64,000 bases of DNA from Duganella sp. 1411 (GTDB lineage: Bacteria > Pseudomonadota > Gammaproteobacteria > Burkholderiales > Burkholderiaceae_D), in assembly GCF_017833525.1 (NCBI RefSeq), contig NZ_JAFICD010000001.1, positions 2,294,001 through 2,358,000 of the forward strand, in the 5' to 3' direction. The notes under the pieces are model-generated. The model was not told the origin of the DNA, searched no databases, and saw only the letters and a program-made list of their open reading frames with translations. Both the position numbers and the translations under genes were made by a program. How positions within the stretch are numbered: the first letter of the stretch is position 1; the number at the start of each line of letters is the position of its first letter. Positions 17,965 to 28,775 of the stretch are shown here, piece after piece.

Positions 17965-18888
17965 TCAGCCCAAAGCGGCCCGTACCCGCTCGGCGGTGGG
18001 GATGGGCGCCACCGCGCCGTGGCCCAGCGTCGACAAGGCGGCGCTGACGTTGGCGTAGCGGACCGCGTCGGCCAGCGCGTCGCCGGCGGCCAGGCGCGCC
18101 AGCAGGCTGCCGTCGAAGCAGTCGCCGGCGCCGGTGGCGTCCACCGCCTGGACCGGATAGCCGGCCATCAGTCGCGGTGCGGCATCCGCTTCCGCGTACC
18201 ACGCACCAACCGGGCCGCACTTGAGCACCACCGACCGCGCCCCTTGCGCGCGGCACCAGGCGAACATGGTCTCGACGTCGTCGGTGCCGGCCAGCGCCAC
18301 CGCCTCGTCCAGGCTGGGCATGAACAGGTCGGTCATGCCGATGGTGGCGCGGATGACGGCGCGGGCGCGCGCCAGGGGCCACAGCGCCAGGCGCAGATTC
18401 GGATCGAAGCTGACGCGCGCGCCGGCGGCGCGGGCGGCATCGATGGCGGCGAACACGGTGTCGCAGGCGCTGGCCGATATCGCCTGCGAGATCCCCGACA
18501 CATGCAGCCAGCGCGTGGCGGCGACCGCGCTCAGATCCATGTTCCCCGGCCGCATGCGGCTGGCGGCCGAGCCGGCGCGCAGATAGCTGAACGCGTGGCC
18601 GTCGGGGCCGTGGTTGACGAAATACAGGCCGGTGGGCGCGTCCGGGTCGCGCGCGACGGCGCTCGCATCGACGCCCTCGGCCCGCCACAAGTCGAGCAGC
18701 ATGGCGCCGAAGCGGTCATCGCCGACGCGGCTCAGATAGGCGGTGCGCGCGCCCTGCCGGCTGGCGGCGATGACGGCGTTGGAGGTGTCGCCGCCGAAGC
18801 CCTGGCGGTAATTGGCTTCGCCCGGCGTGGCCTGGTTGAACTCCACCATGGCCTCGCCCAATGCGACGATGTCAAAGTCTTTTGCCAC
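17965..18888 (-). CDS. kdgK: PfkB-family sugar kinase, probably 2-dehydro-3-deoxygluconokinase
   Basis: 307-residue ribokinase-fold enzyme. GGDTSNAVIAASRQGARTAY (residues about 32-51) is PfkB signature 1, and DATGAGDCFDGSLLARLA is signature 2 with the catalytic Asp. GLYFVNHGPDGHAFSYLRAG resembles KDG kinases, which phosphorylate 2-keto-3-deoxygluconate. The start is GTG at 18888, 8 bases after leuA, with GAGG in the leuA end as ribosome site; no ATG fits. Fructokinase is the main alternative. It lies between leuA and rpsO, not beside sugar-acid genes. Confidence 0.75.
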   Translation of the reverse strand: MAKDFDIVALGEAMVEFNQATPGEANYRQGFGGDTSNAVIAASRQGARTAYLSRVGDDRFGAMLLDLWRAEGVDASAVARDPDAPTGLYFVNHGPDGHAFSYLRAGSAASRMRPGNMDLSAVAATRWLHVSGISQAISASACDTVFAAIDAARAAGARVSFDPNLRLALWPLARARAVIRATIGMTDLFMPSLDEAVALAGTDDVETMFAWCRAQGARSVVLKCGPVGAWYAEADAAPRLMAGYPVQAVDATGAGDCFDGSLLARLAAGDALADAVRYANVSAALSTLGHGAVAPIPTAERVRAALG

Positions 18889-18896
18889 TCAAAACC

Positions 18897-20444
<1,548 letters not shown>

Positions 20445-20505
20445 ATTAGCTCCGTTGCTGTGGCTGCGTTGCTTGAAAATGCTCAGGGCCTACCGCCCTC
20501 GGGGT

Positions 20506-21378
20506 TTAATGACGTTCGCTCGGATCGTCGCTGTCGATCTCGGTCTGGATCAGGCTGACCGGCTTGCCCTTCGCAAGCCGCCACACCAGCACCGCGTAGC
20601 CCGACAAACCATAGGCGATAAAGATCGGGAACAGCACCTTCGGCGGATCGATCGACACCAGCGCGAACACCAGCGCGATCAGGAACACGGCGATGAACGG
20701 CACCGACTTGCGGAAGTTGACGTCCTTGAAGCTGTAGAACGGCACATTGGTCACCATCGACAGGCCGGCGAAGACGGCGATGCCCCACGAGATCCAGCGC
20801 AGCTCCAGGCCGGAGACTTCCTGGTCGACCATCAGCAGGATGAAGCCGGCCACCAGCGCGGCGGCCGACGGCGAGGGCAAGCCCTGGAAGAAGCGCTTGT
20901 CGACCACCTCGATATTGGTGTTGAAACGGGCCAGGCGCAGCGCCGCGCCGGCGCAGTAGACGAAAGCGGCGATCCACCCCAATTTACCCAGGCCGCGCAG
21001 CGACCATTCGTAGATCACCAGCGCCGGCGCGGCGCCGAATGACACCATGTCCGACAGGCTGTCGTACTGGGCGCCGAATTCGCTCTGGGTGTTGGTCAGG
21101 CGGGCCACGCGGCCATCCAGCCCGTCAAGCACCATGGCGATGAAGATCGCCCAGGCCGAGTGTTCGAATTTCTGGTTCATCGCCATGACGATGGCGTAGA
21201 AGCCGCAGAACAGCGCGGCGGTGGTGAAGGCGTTCGGCAGCAGATAGATCCCCCGGTGACGCGGCCGGTCGAGGCCCTCGCCCCGGGCGCGGCGCGCAAA
21301 ACGGCTGAAACGCGACGTCTTGGGCAATTTGGCTTGGGCGGCGGCGTTTTTAGCGCGGCGGCGGGGAAAATTCGGCAT
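20506..21378 (-). CDS. pssA: CDP-diacylglycerol-serine O-phosphatidyltransferase
   Basis: 290-residue multi-pass membrane enzyme making phosphatidylserine. The CDP-alcohol phosphotransferase motif D-G-x2-A-R-x8-G-x3-D-x3-D is present as DGLDGRVARLTN followed by GAQYDSLSD (about residues 85-108). About seven or eight hydrophobic segments follow, beginning at GIYLLPNAFTTAALFCGFYA. The N-terminal 40 residues are basic. leuA is 61 bases downstream. psd, which usually lies upstream in related genomes, is not present there. Confidence 0.95.
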   Translation of the reverse strand: MPNFPRRRAKNAAAQAKLPKTSRFSRFARRARGEGLDRPRHRGIYLLPNAFTTAALFCGFYAIVMAMNQKFEHSAWAIFIAMVLDGLDGRVARLTNTQSEFGAQYDSLSDMVSFGAAPALVIYEWSLRGLGKLGWIAAFVYCAGAALRLARFNTNIEVVDKRFFQGLPSPSAAALVAGFILLMVDQEVSGLELRWISWGIAVFAGLSMVTNVPFYSFKDVNFRKSVPFIAVFLIALVFALVSIDPPKVLFPIFIAYGLSGYAVLVWRLAKGKPVSLIQTEIDSDDPSERH

Positions 21379-21436
21379 AGGGTTCCATTCTCATTATGTG
21401 GTCTTGTTGCGCCATCATTATAGTGGAGCCGACAAT

Positions 21437-21464
21437 AAAAAAGGGGGATGGCGCCCATCCCCCC
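21437..21464 (-). terminator. Rho-independent terminator of the SIMPL-domain gene
   Basis: GGGGGATGG and CCATCCCCC (9 bp, 3-base loop) at 21443-21463 are followed on the minus strand by six T residues. It lies 20 bases past the stop of the 21483-22247 gene and isolates it from pssA. Confidence 0.92.
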
Positions 21465-21482
21465 TATTCTGCACAAGTTTGC

Positions 21483-22247
21483 TTATTTGAAGCGCACCTT
21501 GCCCACCAGTTGCATCTGCAAGGTGGTCTCGCCCGGCTCGAAACTCGGCTCGGAGACCTCGGCGCTGTCGGCCATCTTGGCGCGCATCATCATCGGCGCC
21601 GGCGCGGCCTGGGCGCGCTCCTGCGCGTAATTGCCAGAGCCCTCGAAGTCGACCGTGTCGAGCACGGCGTCGCCGACCTTGCGGCCCATGGCGTTGGCGA
21701 TCGAGTTGATGCGCTCGTTCAGGTTCTTATAGGTCGCGGCGATGCGCTCGTCGTCGAGCTTTTTGGTGGTTTCCGGCGACAGGCCGAAGTGCAGGCCGCT
21801 CAAGGTCAACACCTTCTGGGCGGCGGCCACCGTCTTCGGCAGCTTGTCCAGGCTGGTGGTGGTCACCTCCAGATACTGGCCCACGCGCCACGCGGTCGGC
21901 ACCCGTTGTTTGGGCATCTGGCCGTTCGGCAGCGGACGGTCTTCCGGATAGACGGGATAGGTGTAATAACCCTGGGTCTTGAGCTTGGCCTGCGGGTCGG
22001 CCGCGCGGACGATGTCGAGGCCCTGCTTCATCTTCTGGTTGACGCGCGAGGCGGCGGCCGCCTTGTCCTTGTCCTGCTCTTCGATCGCCAGCGTGGCGAC
22101 GGCCTGGTCGTTGACGTGCTTGACTTCGCCGAACGCGGGCACCACCACCAGCGTGCCGCTGGTCGGCAGCGAATCGGCTGGCGCGGCGTGCGCGGCCAGC
22201 GCGAAGGATACAGCGGCGGCTGCGGCGAGGTTTTTCATGACGGTCAT
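21483..22247 (-). CDS. SIMPL domain-containing protein, probably periplasmic
   Basis: 254-residue exported protein. A signal peptide ends near AAAVSFALAAHA (residue about 24). The SIMPL (DUF541) fold follows: GTLVVVPAFGEVKHVNDQAV, KLKTQGYYTYPVY, QYLEVTTTSLDKLPKTV, ETTLQMQLVGKVRFK. SIMPL proteins such as YggE/BP26 assemble into rings; their cellular role is unclear, with links to oxidative stress. The start at 22247 was chosen by GGAG 6 bases upstream. It is monocistronic with a strong terminator and divergent from the Lgt-like gene. Confidence 0.85.
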   Translation of the reverse strand: MTVMKNLAAAAAVSFALAAHAAPADSLPTSGTLVVVPAFGEVKHVNDQAVATLAIEEQDKDKAAAASRVNQKMKQGLDIVRAADPQAKLKTQGYYTYPVYPEDRPLPNGQMPKQRVPTAWRVGQYLEVTTTSLDKLPKTVAAAQKVLTLSGLHFGLSPETTKKLDDERIAATYKNLNERINSIANAMGRKVGDAVLDTVDFEGSGNYAQERAQAAPAPMMMRAKMADSAEVSEPSFEPGETTLQMQLVGKVRFK

Positions 22248-22416
22248 TGCGGACTCCAAAGTTGAATTTGCGACAAGCCGAACTTTACCTGAATTTAACC
22301 GGCGCACCTGTAAGACATGGTGACCGTTTGTAACATTTCTGGGGAGCACAGACTTATGCTAGAGTGGTTGAGCAATTGTTATGCATGCGATTTCGACAGG
22401 TACTTGAAGGACTACA

Positions 22417-23310
22417 ATGTCATACCCATTTTTAAGCGACGTGGTGAAGGCCTGGACCGGCTACGACGTGCCGTTGCCGCTGGCGACCTTCGGCCTGTTC
22501 GTCGCTTTGGGCGCGCTGGCGGCGGCCGCGTGCTTCCGCGCCGAGCTGAGCCGCCTGTACGCCGCCGGCAGAATCCGCGCGGCGCTGGTGGCGGGCGCGC
22601 AGGTGCCGCCGCAAACCGTGGTCGGCGATTTCATGGTGGTGGTGATGATCGCCGGCGTGGTGGGGGCGCGGCTGTTTCATATTCTCGAGCACAGCCAGCA
22701 GTTCATGGCCGATCCGATGAGCATGATCCTCACGCGCTCGGGACTCAGCATTTTCGGCGGGCTGATCGTCGGCACCTTGGCCGGCATGGTGTGCGTGCGG
22801 CGTTGGCGATTGCCGGTGCGTCCGCTGCTCGACGCCGCCGCGCCGGCGATGATGATCGGCTACGCGATCGGCCGCGTCGGTTGCGAGGTGTCGGGCGACG
22901 GCGACTGGGGCATCGCGTCGAACATGGCGCTGAAGCCGGACTGGCTGCCGACGTGGTTGTGGGCGCAAACGTACGACAACAATATTTTCGGCGAAGTGAT
23001 CGCCGCGCCGGGCGTGTATCCGGCGCCGATGTACGAGACGGCGATGGCGCTGCTGTGCTTCCTGGCGCTGTGGGCGCTGCGGCGCCACCCGTTCCGCACG
23101 GGCTGGCTGTTTTCGGTGTATTTGATCCTGGCCGGGGCCGAGCGCCTGCTGATCGAGCAGATCCGCGTCAATCCGGTGCTGGATTTTCTGGGGGTTCGCG
23201 CCACGCAGGCGGAGGCGATCGCCGTGGTGCTGATGGTGTTGGGCGTGGTGGGCACGGTGCTGCTGGGGCAGCGCCAGAATGCCGCCGACAAGCTGCTGAA
23301 GCCGCGCTGA
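22417..23310 (+). CDS. Lgt-family prolipoprotein diacylglyceryl transferase, divergent type
   Basis: 297-residue polytopic membrane protein with about seven hydrophobic helices (LATFGLFVALGALAAAACF near residue 25; LLCFLALWALRRH near 215). The Lgt signature is recognisable but altered: GYAIGRVGCEVSGDGDWGI keeps the invariant arginine yet lacks the usual GRxGNFxN asparagines, and LSIFGGLIVG has Phe where E. coli Lgt has essential His103. From memory, this GDGDWG form resembles Lgt proteins of Bacteroidetes. GAAGG precedes the ATG. It could be a second Lgt for a subset of lipoproteins or have another acyl-transfer role. Confidence 0.72.
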   Translation: MSYPFLSDVVKAWTGYDVPLPLATFGLFVALGALAAAACFRAELSRLYAAGRIRAALVAGAQVPPQTVVGDFMVVVMIAGVVGARLFHILEHSQQFMADPMSMILTRSGLSIFGGLIVGTLAGMVCVRRWRLPVRPLLDAAAPAMMIGYAIGRVGCEVSGDGDWGIASNMALKPDWLPTWLWAQTYDNNIFGEVIAAPGVYPAPMYETAMALLCFLALWALRRHPFRTGWLFSVYLILAGAERLLIEQIRVNPVLDFLGVRATQAEAIAVVLMVLGVVGTVLLGQRQNAADKLLKPR

Positions 23311-23359
23311 GATGGCGGGCTCGCCCGCTTACAATTTCAGTTAAAAGGACGGTGCACAC

Positions 23360-23872
23360 ATGTGGTTCAGTCATCCCAAGCCCTTTATCACCAAGGCGGT
23401 CGCCATGCAGATGGCCGAGCAAAAGCAGCTGCCGCCGCCCGATACCACGATCACCGTCGAGCACCAGGACCCGTCCATCCCCGAATTGTGGCGGCAAACA
23501 CGCGCGACGGCCGGCGACACCGCGCCGATCAGCATCCGGGTCGCCTTGCGGCTGCGCGAATATCTCGATTTCCGATGGGCCAGTTCGCTATCGAAGAAAA
23601 ACAAGCTGCGCCTGCCAACGACGGTGGCCGGCGCGCTGTGGTACTACCTGCGGGTGCGCCACATGCCGGCGAGCGATATCGACATCGACGAGCAACAGAT
23701 CAAACGGACGGGCGCCGGAGGCACTTCGGTCTGGAGCTGGCGCGACGTGCGCGAGGTTCGGCCCTACCCCAGCGGCTATCTGGTGCGCGTGGCGGACGAG
23801 TCGATGGCCATCCCCTACCGCCACCTGAACGCCGATCAACGCGCCCGTTTCAGGGCGATGATACGGAGGTAG
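23360..23872 (+). CDS. Hypothetical protein, unrecognised
   Basis: 170-residue soluble protein with no signal peptide and no family I recognise. The central part is basic (SIRVALRLREYLDF, LSKKNKLRLPTTVAGALWYY); the C-terminal part VWSWRDVREVRPYPSGYLVR and YRHLNADQRARFRAMIRR resembles bacterial proteins with a PH-like/YcxB-type C-terminal domain, a weak similarity. AAAGGAC lies before the ATG. Its stop is two bases before the start of the next small gene, so they form a pair. Confidence 0.65.
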   Translation: MWFSHPKPFITKAVAMQMAEQKQLPPPDTTITVEHQDPSIPELWRQTRATAGDTAPISIRVALRLREYLDFRWASSLSKKNKLRLPTTVAGALWYYLRVRHMPASDIDIDEQQIKRTGAGGTSVWSWRDVREVRPYPSGYLVRVADESMAIPYRHLNADQRARFRAMIRR

Positions 23873-23874
23873 CC

Positions 23875-24138
23875 ATGGCGCTCGATTTCATTGGCTCGGT
23901 GCTGGTACGCGTTGGTTTCGAAGTGCTTGGCTACGGCACCGGCCGGGTCGTCGTTCCCCTGCTGTCGTTCGGCAGGGCGCGCGCCGACAAGCTGAGCCTG
24001 CGGCGCTACGTCAAACCGTACCAATTGTGGTGGCGGGAAGACGGGCAAGTGGTGCTGAGCGGCGAGGCCACCGCGCTCTCCGGCATGGGGTTCTGGATCG
24101 CCGCCTTCATCATGATGCTGGTCTGCATACAGCATTAG
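23875..24138 (+). CDS. Small hypothetical membrane protein
   Basis: 87-residue protein starting at the ATG at 23875, with GGAGG immediately before it inside the end of the preceding gene. The N-terminus LDFIGSVLVRVGFEVLGYGTG and the C-terminus GMGFWIAAFIMMLVCIQH are hydrophobic, flanking a basic stretch (RRYVKPYQLWWREDG). It is likely membrane-associated and co-translated with the 170-residue protein. No function can be assigned. Confidence 0.65.
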   Translation: MALDFIGSVLVRVGFEVLGYGTGRVVVPLLSFGRARADKLSLRRYVKPYQLWWREDGQVVLSGEATALSGMGFWIAAFIMMLVCIQH

Positions 24139-24248
24139 TCCGGGGTCAGGTCCACCATTTCTACACGGCCTCGGCTGTGCATATATGCCGAGGCAACATT
24201 TGTACGATCTTGGGCTTCCCCGCCCACCATAGCGGAAAAAAAATAACG

Positions 24249-24800
24249 TTGAGGAATGGATTGCAATACTATAAATGGGATTTCCCCACAAGCTGGCTAA
24301 GCCTCGACCAGGCGCACAACCTGTTCACCCGGCTCTTTCTTTCGGACCTGACGGCGACCGACTTAATAGCCAGATCAAATATTTCGGAAGCTACCCCTCG
24401 CGCGATTGAACGCCGGGTCATTTACAATTTATGGGTCATCGTACAAAAGCTCTCGAAGGACGCCAACCACCCATCATTCAAGAAAGAATGGGGATCCAAT
24501 AAATATCTGGAAAAACGTCGATTCACCGGTGTGTTGCCCCCAGAATATACCGCCGCTGAAACGCACGCTTACCTCTCGGCACAAGCGTTGGACTACGCAG
24601 GAAAAGCCATAGCGAAATCCCTGGCCACGGCGGTATTTGAAGCTGGCGGGAAGTTTAGCGATCCGGAAGCGCAACTTTCTTTCGAACATAAAATTGTAGA
24701 GCTGGTGCGCCGATTAGCGCCGCCAGGCGGGTGGCTTGCCTATTATCTGGGCAGAGGGCCGTGGTGTTTGTTGGCCAGGATAGAAGATAGCGATTCTTAA
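24249..24800 (+). CDS. Hypothetical protein in an AT-richer island, start uncertain
   Basis: An open frame ends at 24800 and codes for at least 183 residues if TTG at 24249 is used; no in-frame ATG occurs near the beginning. Protein-like features are SLDQAHNLFTRLFLSDLTAT, RRVIYNLWVIVQKLSKDA and KIVELVRRLAPPGGWLAYYL. I recognise no family. Base composition from about 24140 to 24800 is clearly less GC-rich than both sides, and GGGGTCAGGTCCACC lies just upstream at 24144. It may be a truncated, horizontally acquired gene. Confidence 0.5.
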   Translation: MRNGLQYYKWDFPTSWLSLDQAHNLFTRLFLSDLTATDLIARSNISEATPRAIERRVIYNLWVIVQKLSKDANHPSFKKEWGSNKYLEKRRFTGVLPPEYTAAETHAYLSAQALDYAGKAIAKSLATAVFEAGGKFSDPEAQLSFEHKIVELVRRLAPPGGWLAYYLGRGPWCLLARIEDSDS

Positions 24801-24858
24801 TCGGACCACCAGCGCCAGCACCAGGACGGACATCCCCACCCAATGCCGCCGTAGACGC

Positions 24859-24883
24859 AAAAAAGCCGGCTCGCGCCGGCTTT
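24859..24883 (-). terminator. Rho-independent terminator of ilvC
   Basis: AAAGCCGGC and GCCGGCTTT pair around a 4-base loop, followed on the minus strand by a T run (six A at 24859-24864 on the plus strand). It begins 21 bases after the ilvC stop. Confidence 0.92.
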
Positions 24884-24903
24884 CGTTTTGAAGAAGAGAC
24901 TGC

Positions 24904-25929
<1,026 letters not shown>

Positions 25930-25981
25930 TTAGTAATAATTTTTAATGTTGGGGTGTCGGCGGGCCTCGCGGCCATGCCAA

Positions 25982-26473
25982 TTAAACTTTGAGGATGCGT
26001 TCGCCGCGTCCGATGCCGGAACCGCCGGTACGTACCGTCTCCAGGATGGAGGCGCGGTCGATCGAGTCGATGAACGCGTCGAGCTTGCTCTTGGCGCCGG
26101 TCAATTCGATCGTGTAGGTTTTCTCGGTGACGTCGATGATGCGGCCGCGGAAGATGTCCGCCGTGCGCTTCATCTCTTCCCGTTCCTTGCCGACAGCGCG
26201 CACCTTGATGAGCATGAGCTCGCGTTCGATGTGCTGACCCTCGGTCAGGTCCACCACTTTCACCACCTCGATCAGGCGGTTCAGGTGCTTGGTGATCTGC
26301 TCGATGATGTCGTCCGAGCCGCTGGTGACGATGGTCATGCGCGACAGGGTCGGATCTTCGGTCGGGGCCACGGTCAACGTCTCGATGTTGTAGCCGCGCG
26401 CCGAGAACAAACCGACGACGCGGGACAGCGCGCCGGCCTCGTTTTCCAGCAATACAGAGATAATGTGTCGCAT
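25982..26473 (-). CDS. ilvN: Acetolactate synthase small (regulatory) subunit
   Basis: 163-residue regulatory subunit. The N-terminal ACT domain MRHIISVLLENEAGALSRVV binds valine, and the C-terminal region RTADIFRGRIIDVTEKTYTI is the conserved ALS_ss_C part. It raises activity of, and gives feedback control to, the large subunit. The ATG is one base after the ilvB stop, so translation is coupled. Confidence 0.97.
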   Translation of the reverse strand: MRHIISVLLENEAGALSRVVGLFSARGYNIETLTVAPTEDPTLSRMTIVTSGSDDIIEQITKHLNRLIEVVKVVDLTEGQHIERELMLIKVRAVGKEREEMKRTADIFRGRIIDVTEKTYTIELTGAKSKLDAFIDSIDRASILETVRTGGSGIGRGERILKV

Positions 26474-26474
26474 C

Positions 26475-28226
26475 TTATAAGTCCTCCGAACCCAACAGCA
26501 TTTCAGAGAGCCCCTTGCCCGCTTTCACCATCGGCCAGACGTTTTCCGATTGATCGGTAATGAAGTTCATGAACACCAGCCGGTCCTTCATGCCGAACGC
26601 TTCGCGCAGCGCGCCGTCGACGTCGCCCGGTTTCTCGATGCGCATGCCGACGTGGCCGTAGGCCTCGGCCAGCTTCTCGAAGTTCGGCAGCGAATCCATG
26701 TAGGACTCGGAGTAGCGCGAACCGTAGTCGATCTGCTGCCACTGGCGCACCATGCCGAGGAAGCGGTTGTTCAACATGATGATCTTCGGCGTCAGATGGT
26801 ATTGCTTGCAGGTGGCGAGCTCCTGGATGCACATCTGGATCGAGCCTTCGCCGGTGATGCAGGCGACGGTGGCGTCCGGGTTGGCCATCTGCACGCCCAT
26901 GGCGTACGGCAAGCCCACGCCCATCGTGCCCAGGCCGCCCGAGTTGATCCAGCGCTTGGGCTTGTCGAACGGATAGTACTGCGCGGCCCACATCTGGTGC
27001 TGGCCGACGTCGGAGGTGATGAACGCGTCGCCCTTGGTCACTTCCCACACCTTCTGCACCACCGATTGCGGCTTGATGACCAGGTCCGACGTCGAGAATT
27101 TCAGGCATTCCTTGCCGCGCCATTCGTTGATCTGCTTCCACCAGTCCTTGACGGCGGGCGCGTTCGGCTTGGCGTCGGTCGCGTCGAGCTGCGCCAGGAA
27201 CTCGATCAGCACGTCCTTGACGTTGCCGACGATCGGGATGTCGACCTTGACGCGCTTGGAGATCGACGAAGGATCGATGTCGACGTGGATGATCTTGCGC
27301 GGGTGCGAGGCGAAGTGTTTCGGGTTGCCGATCACGCGGTCGTCGAAGCGGGCGCCGATGGCGATCAGGACGTCGCAGTGCTGCATCGCCATGTTCGCTT
27401 CGTAGGTGCCGTGCATGCCGGGCATGCCGACGAAGTGCTCGCTCGACGCTTTATAGGCGCCCAGGCCCATCAGGGTGTTGGTGACCGGGAAGCCGAGCTT
27501 GTCGACCAGCTTGTTGAGCTCGGGCGAGGCGTTGGCCAGGATCACGCCGCCGCCGGTGTAGATCATCGGGCGTTCGGCCTGCAGCAGCAGCTGGACGGCC
27601 TTGCGGATCTGGCCCGAATGGCCCTTGTCGACCGGTTTGTACGAGCGCATCTCGATCTCTTTCGGATACGAGAACGTCGTCTTGTGCATCGAGATATCCT
27701 TCGGGATGTCGACCAGCACGGGGCCGGGACGGCCGGTGCGGGCGATGAAGAAGGCTTTCTTGACGGTTTCCGCCAAATCCTTGACGTCTTTGACGAGGAA
27801 ATTGTGCTTGACCACGGGACGGGTGATGCCGACCGTGTCGCATTCCTGGAAGGCATCCTGGCCGATGGCGTGGCTGGGCACCTGGCCCGAGATCACGACC
27901 ATGGGGATGGAATCCATGTAAGCGGTGGACAGGCCGGTGACGGCATTGGTGACACCCGGACCGGACGTGACCAGCGCGACGCCAACCTTGCTCGAACTAC
28001 GCGAGTACGCATCGGCGGCGTGGATCGCGGCCTGCTCGTGACGCACCAGCACGTGTTGGAATTTGTCTTGCTTGAAGATGGCGTCGTAGATATACAGCAC
28101 GGCTCCGCCGGGATAGCCGAAGACGTGTTCCACGCCCTCTTCCGCCAGGCAGCGCACGAGGATTTCCGCGCCGGTGAGTTGGCCGTTTTGGCCACCAGAT
28201 TGTTGTGACGATGCTTCGGTGTTCAT
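26475..28226 (-). CDS. ilvB: Acetolactate synthase large (catalytic) subunit
   Basis: 583-residue ThDP enzyme forming acetolactate. TGAEILVRCLAEEGVEHVFG with GYPGGAVLYIYDA is the N-terminal ThDP domain including the catalytic Glu region; the FAD-binding central domain contains PMIYTGGGVILANASPELNK; the C-terminal ThDP-Mg motif is CITGEGSIQMCIQELATCKQ. AAGGAA lies before the ATG. It has an unusually long upstream region (549 bases to the next gene). Confidence 0.98.
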   Translation of the reverse strand: MNTEASSQQSGGQNGQLTGAEILVRCLAEEGVEHVFGYPGGAVLYIYDAIFKQDKFQHVLVRHEQAAIHAADAYSRSSSKVGVALVTSGPGVTNAVTGLSTAYMDSIPMVVISGQVPSHAIGQDAFQECDTVGITRPVVKHNFLVKDVKDLAETVKKAFFIARTGRPGPVLVDIPKDISMHKTTFSYPKEIEMRSYKPVDKGHSGQIRKAVQLLLQAERPMIYTGGGVILANASPELNKLVDKLGFPVTNTLMGLGAYKASSEHFVGMPGMHGTYEANMAMQHCDVLIAIGARFDDRVIGNPKHFASHPRKIIHVDIDPSSISKRVKVDIPIVGNVKDVLIEFLAQLDATDAKPNAPAVKDWWKQINEWRGKECLKFSTSDLVIKPQSVVQKVWEVTKGDAFITSDVGQHQMWAAQYYPFDKPKRWINSGGLGTMGVGLPYAMGVQMANPDATVACITGEGSIQMCIQELATCKQYHLTPKIIMLNNRFLGMVRQWQQIDYGSRYSESYMDSLPNFEKLAEAYGHVGMRIEKPGDVDGALREAFGMKDRLVFMNFITDQSENVWPMVKAGKGLSEMLLGSEDL

Positions 28227-28775
28227 GAAACATTCCTTTCAAGGTCCATTGGAGATTGATCGGATGCTCTGTCCTGACGAAGTATGCCTGCCTCTACAGC
28301 TTTGCCCAGCTTCCCTTTGTCATGCGGTCACGCCCGCCTCTTCCGCCAACCGTAGTGACGTGCAAAGCGGCGCTCAACGCAAATATCGTTCGGCCGGATC
28401 TTTCTGTAGCGGTGGTGCGTACCTCTCGCGCTTGTGGCACGGGTGAGAGCAAACTGCCTACATATGAAAGCGCGTCGTGTCGGTGGCGGCGTTGTGTGCC
28501 TGCCGCGACAAGACCATAAAGCTTCGGGGTGTTCAAAGCGTCCCATACGGTACACCGCCGGCACCGGTTTGAGCAAGGAATAAATGACAAAATGCGGGCA
28601 AAAAGCTTGTTACCGGTGCAAAAATCCGGTGTTTTGACGTAAAACGGTGCAAGGAATGCCGATTTTTGCTAGCATGCGCTCAGTTCGCAAATCGCCGCCA
28701 GCTAGCCATACCAACAACAATCAGCAGCAACGACGCGCCCATCGCCGGTGATCCCGGCAGTACCTCACCCAACGC
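28227..28775. other. 549-bp intergenic region between ilvB and the sigma-factor gene
   Basis: No credible gene is present: short frames lack ribosome sites and family resemblance. On the minus strand it holds the ilvB leader and promoter, on the plus strand the sigma-factor promoter. The only small ORF with a hint of a leader peptide (minus, from about 28517, MVLSRQAHNA onward) has no run of Ile/Val/Leu codons. A TTGACG at 28634-28639 and an extended -10-like TGCTAGCAT at 28668-28676 occur on the plus strand but are too far apart to pair. A structured ilv leader RNA is possible but was not demonstrated. Confidence 0.5.

Noticed and set aside
23313..23330. GCGGGC-TC-GCCCGC hairpin after the Lgt-like gene as a terminator
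   Set aside because: Six base pairs with a 2-base loop and no T run; translation of the next gene begins 30 bases later, so a terminator is unlikely.
26241..26258. TCGGTCAGGTCCACC inside ilvN as a second copy of the GGGGTCAGGTCCACC motif at 24.14 kb
   Set aside because: It lies within a conserved coding segment and matches only by chance over 13 bases; no flanking similarity.
28457..28517. Possible branched-chain leader peptide upstream of ilvB (minus strand)
   Set aside because: The small ORF has only isolated Val and Leu codons, no regulatory run, and no visible attenuator hairpin with a T run after it.
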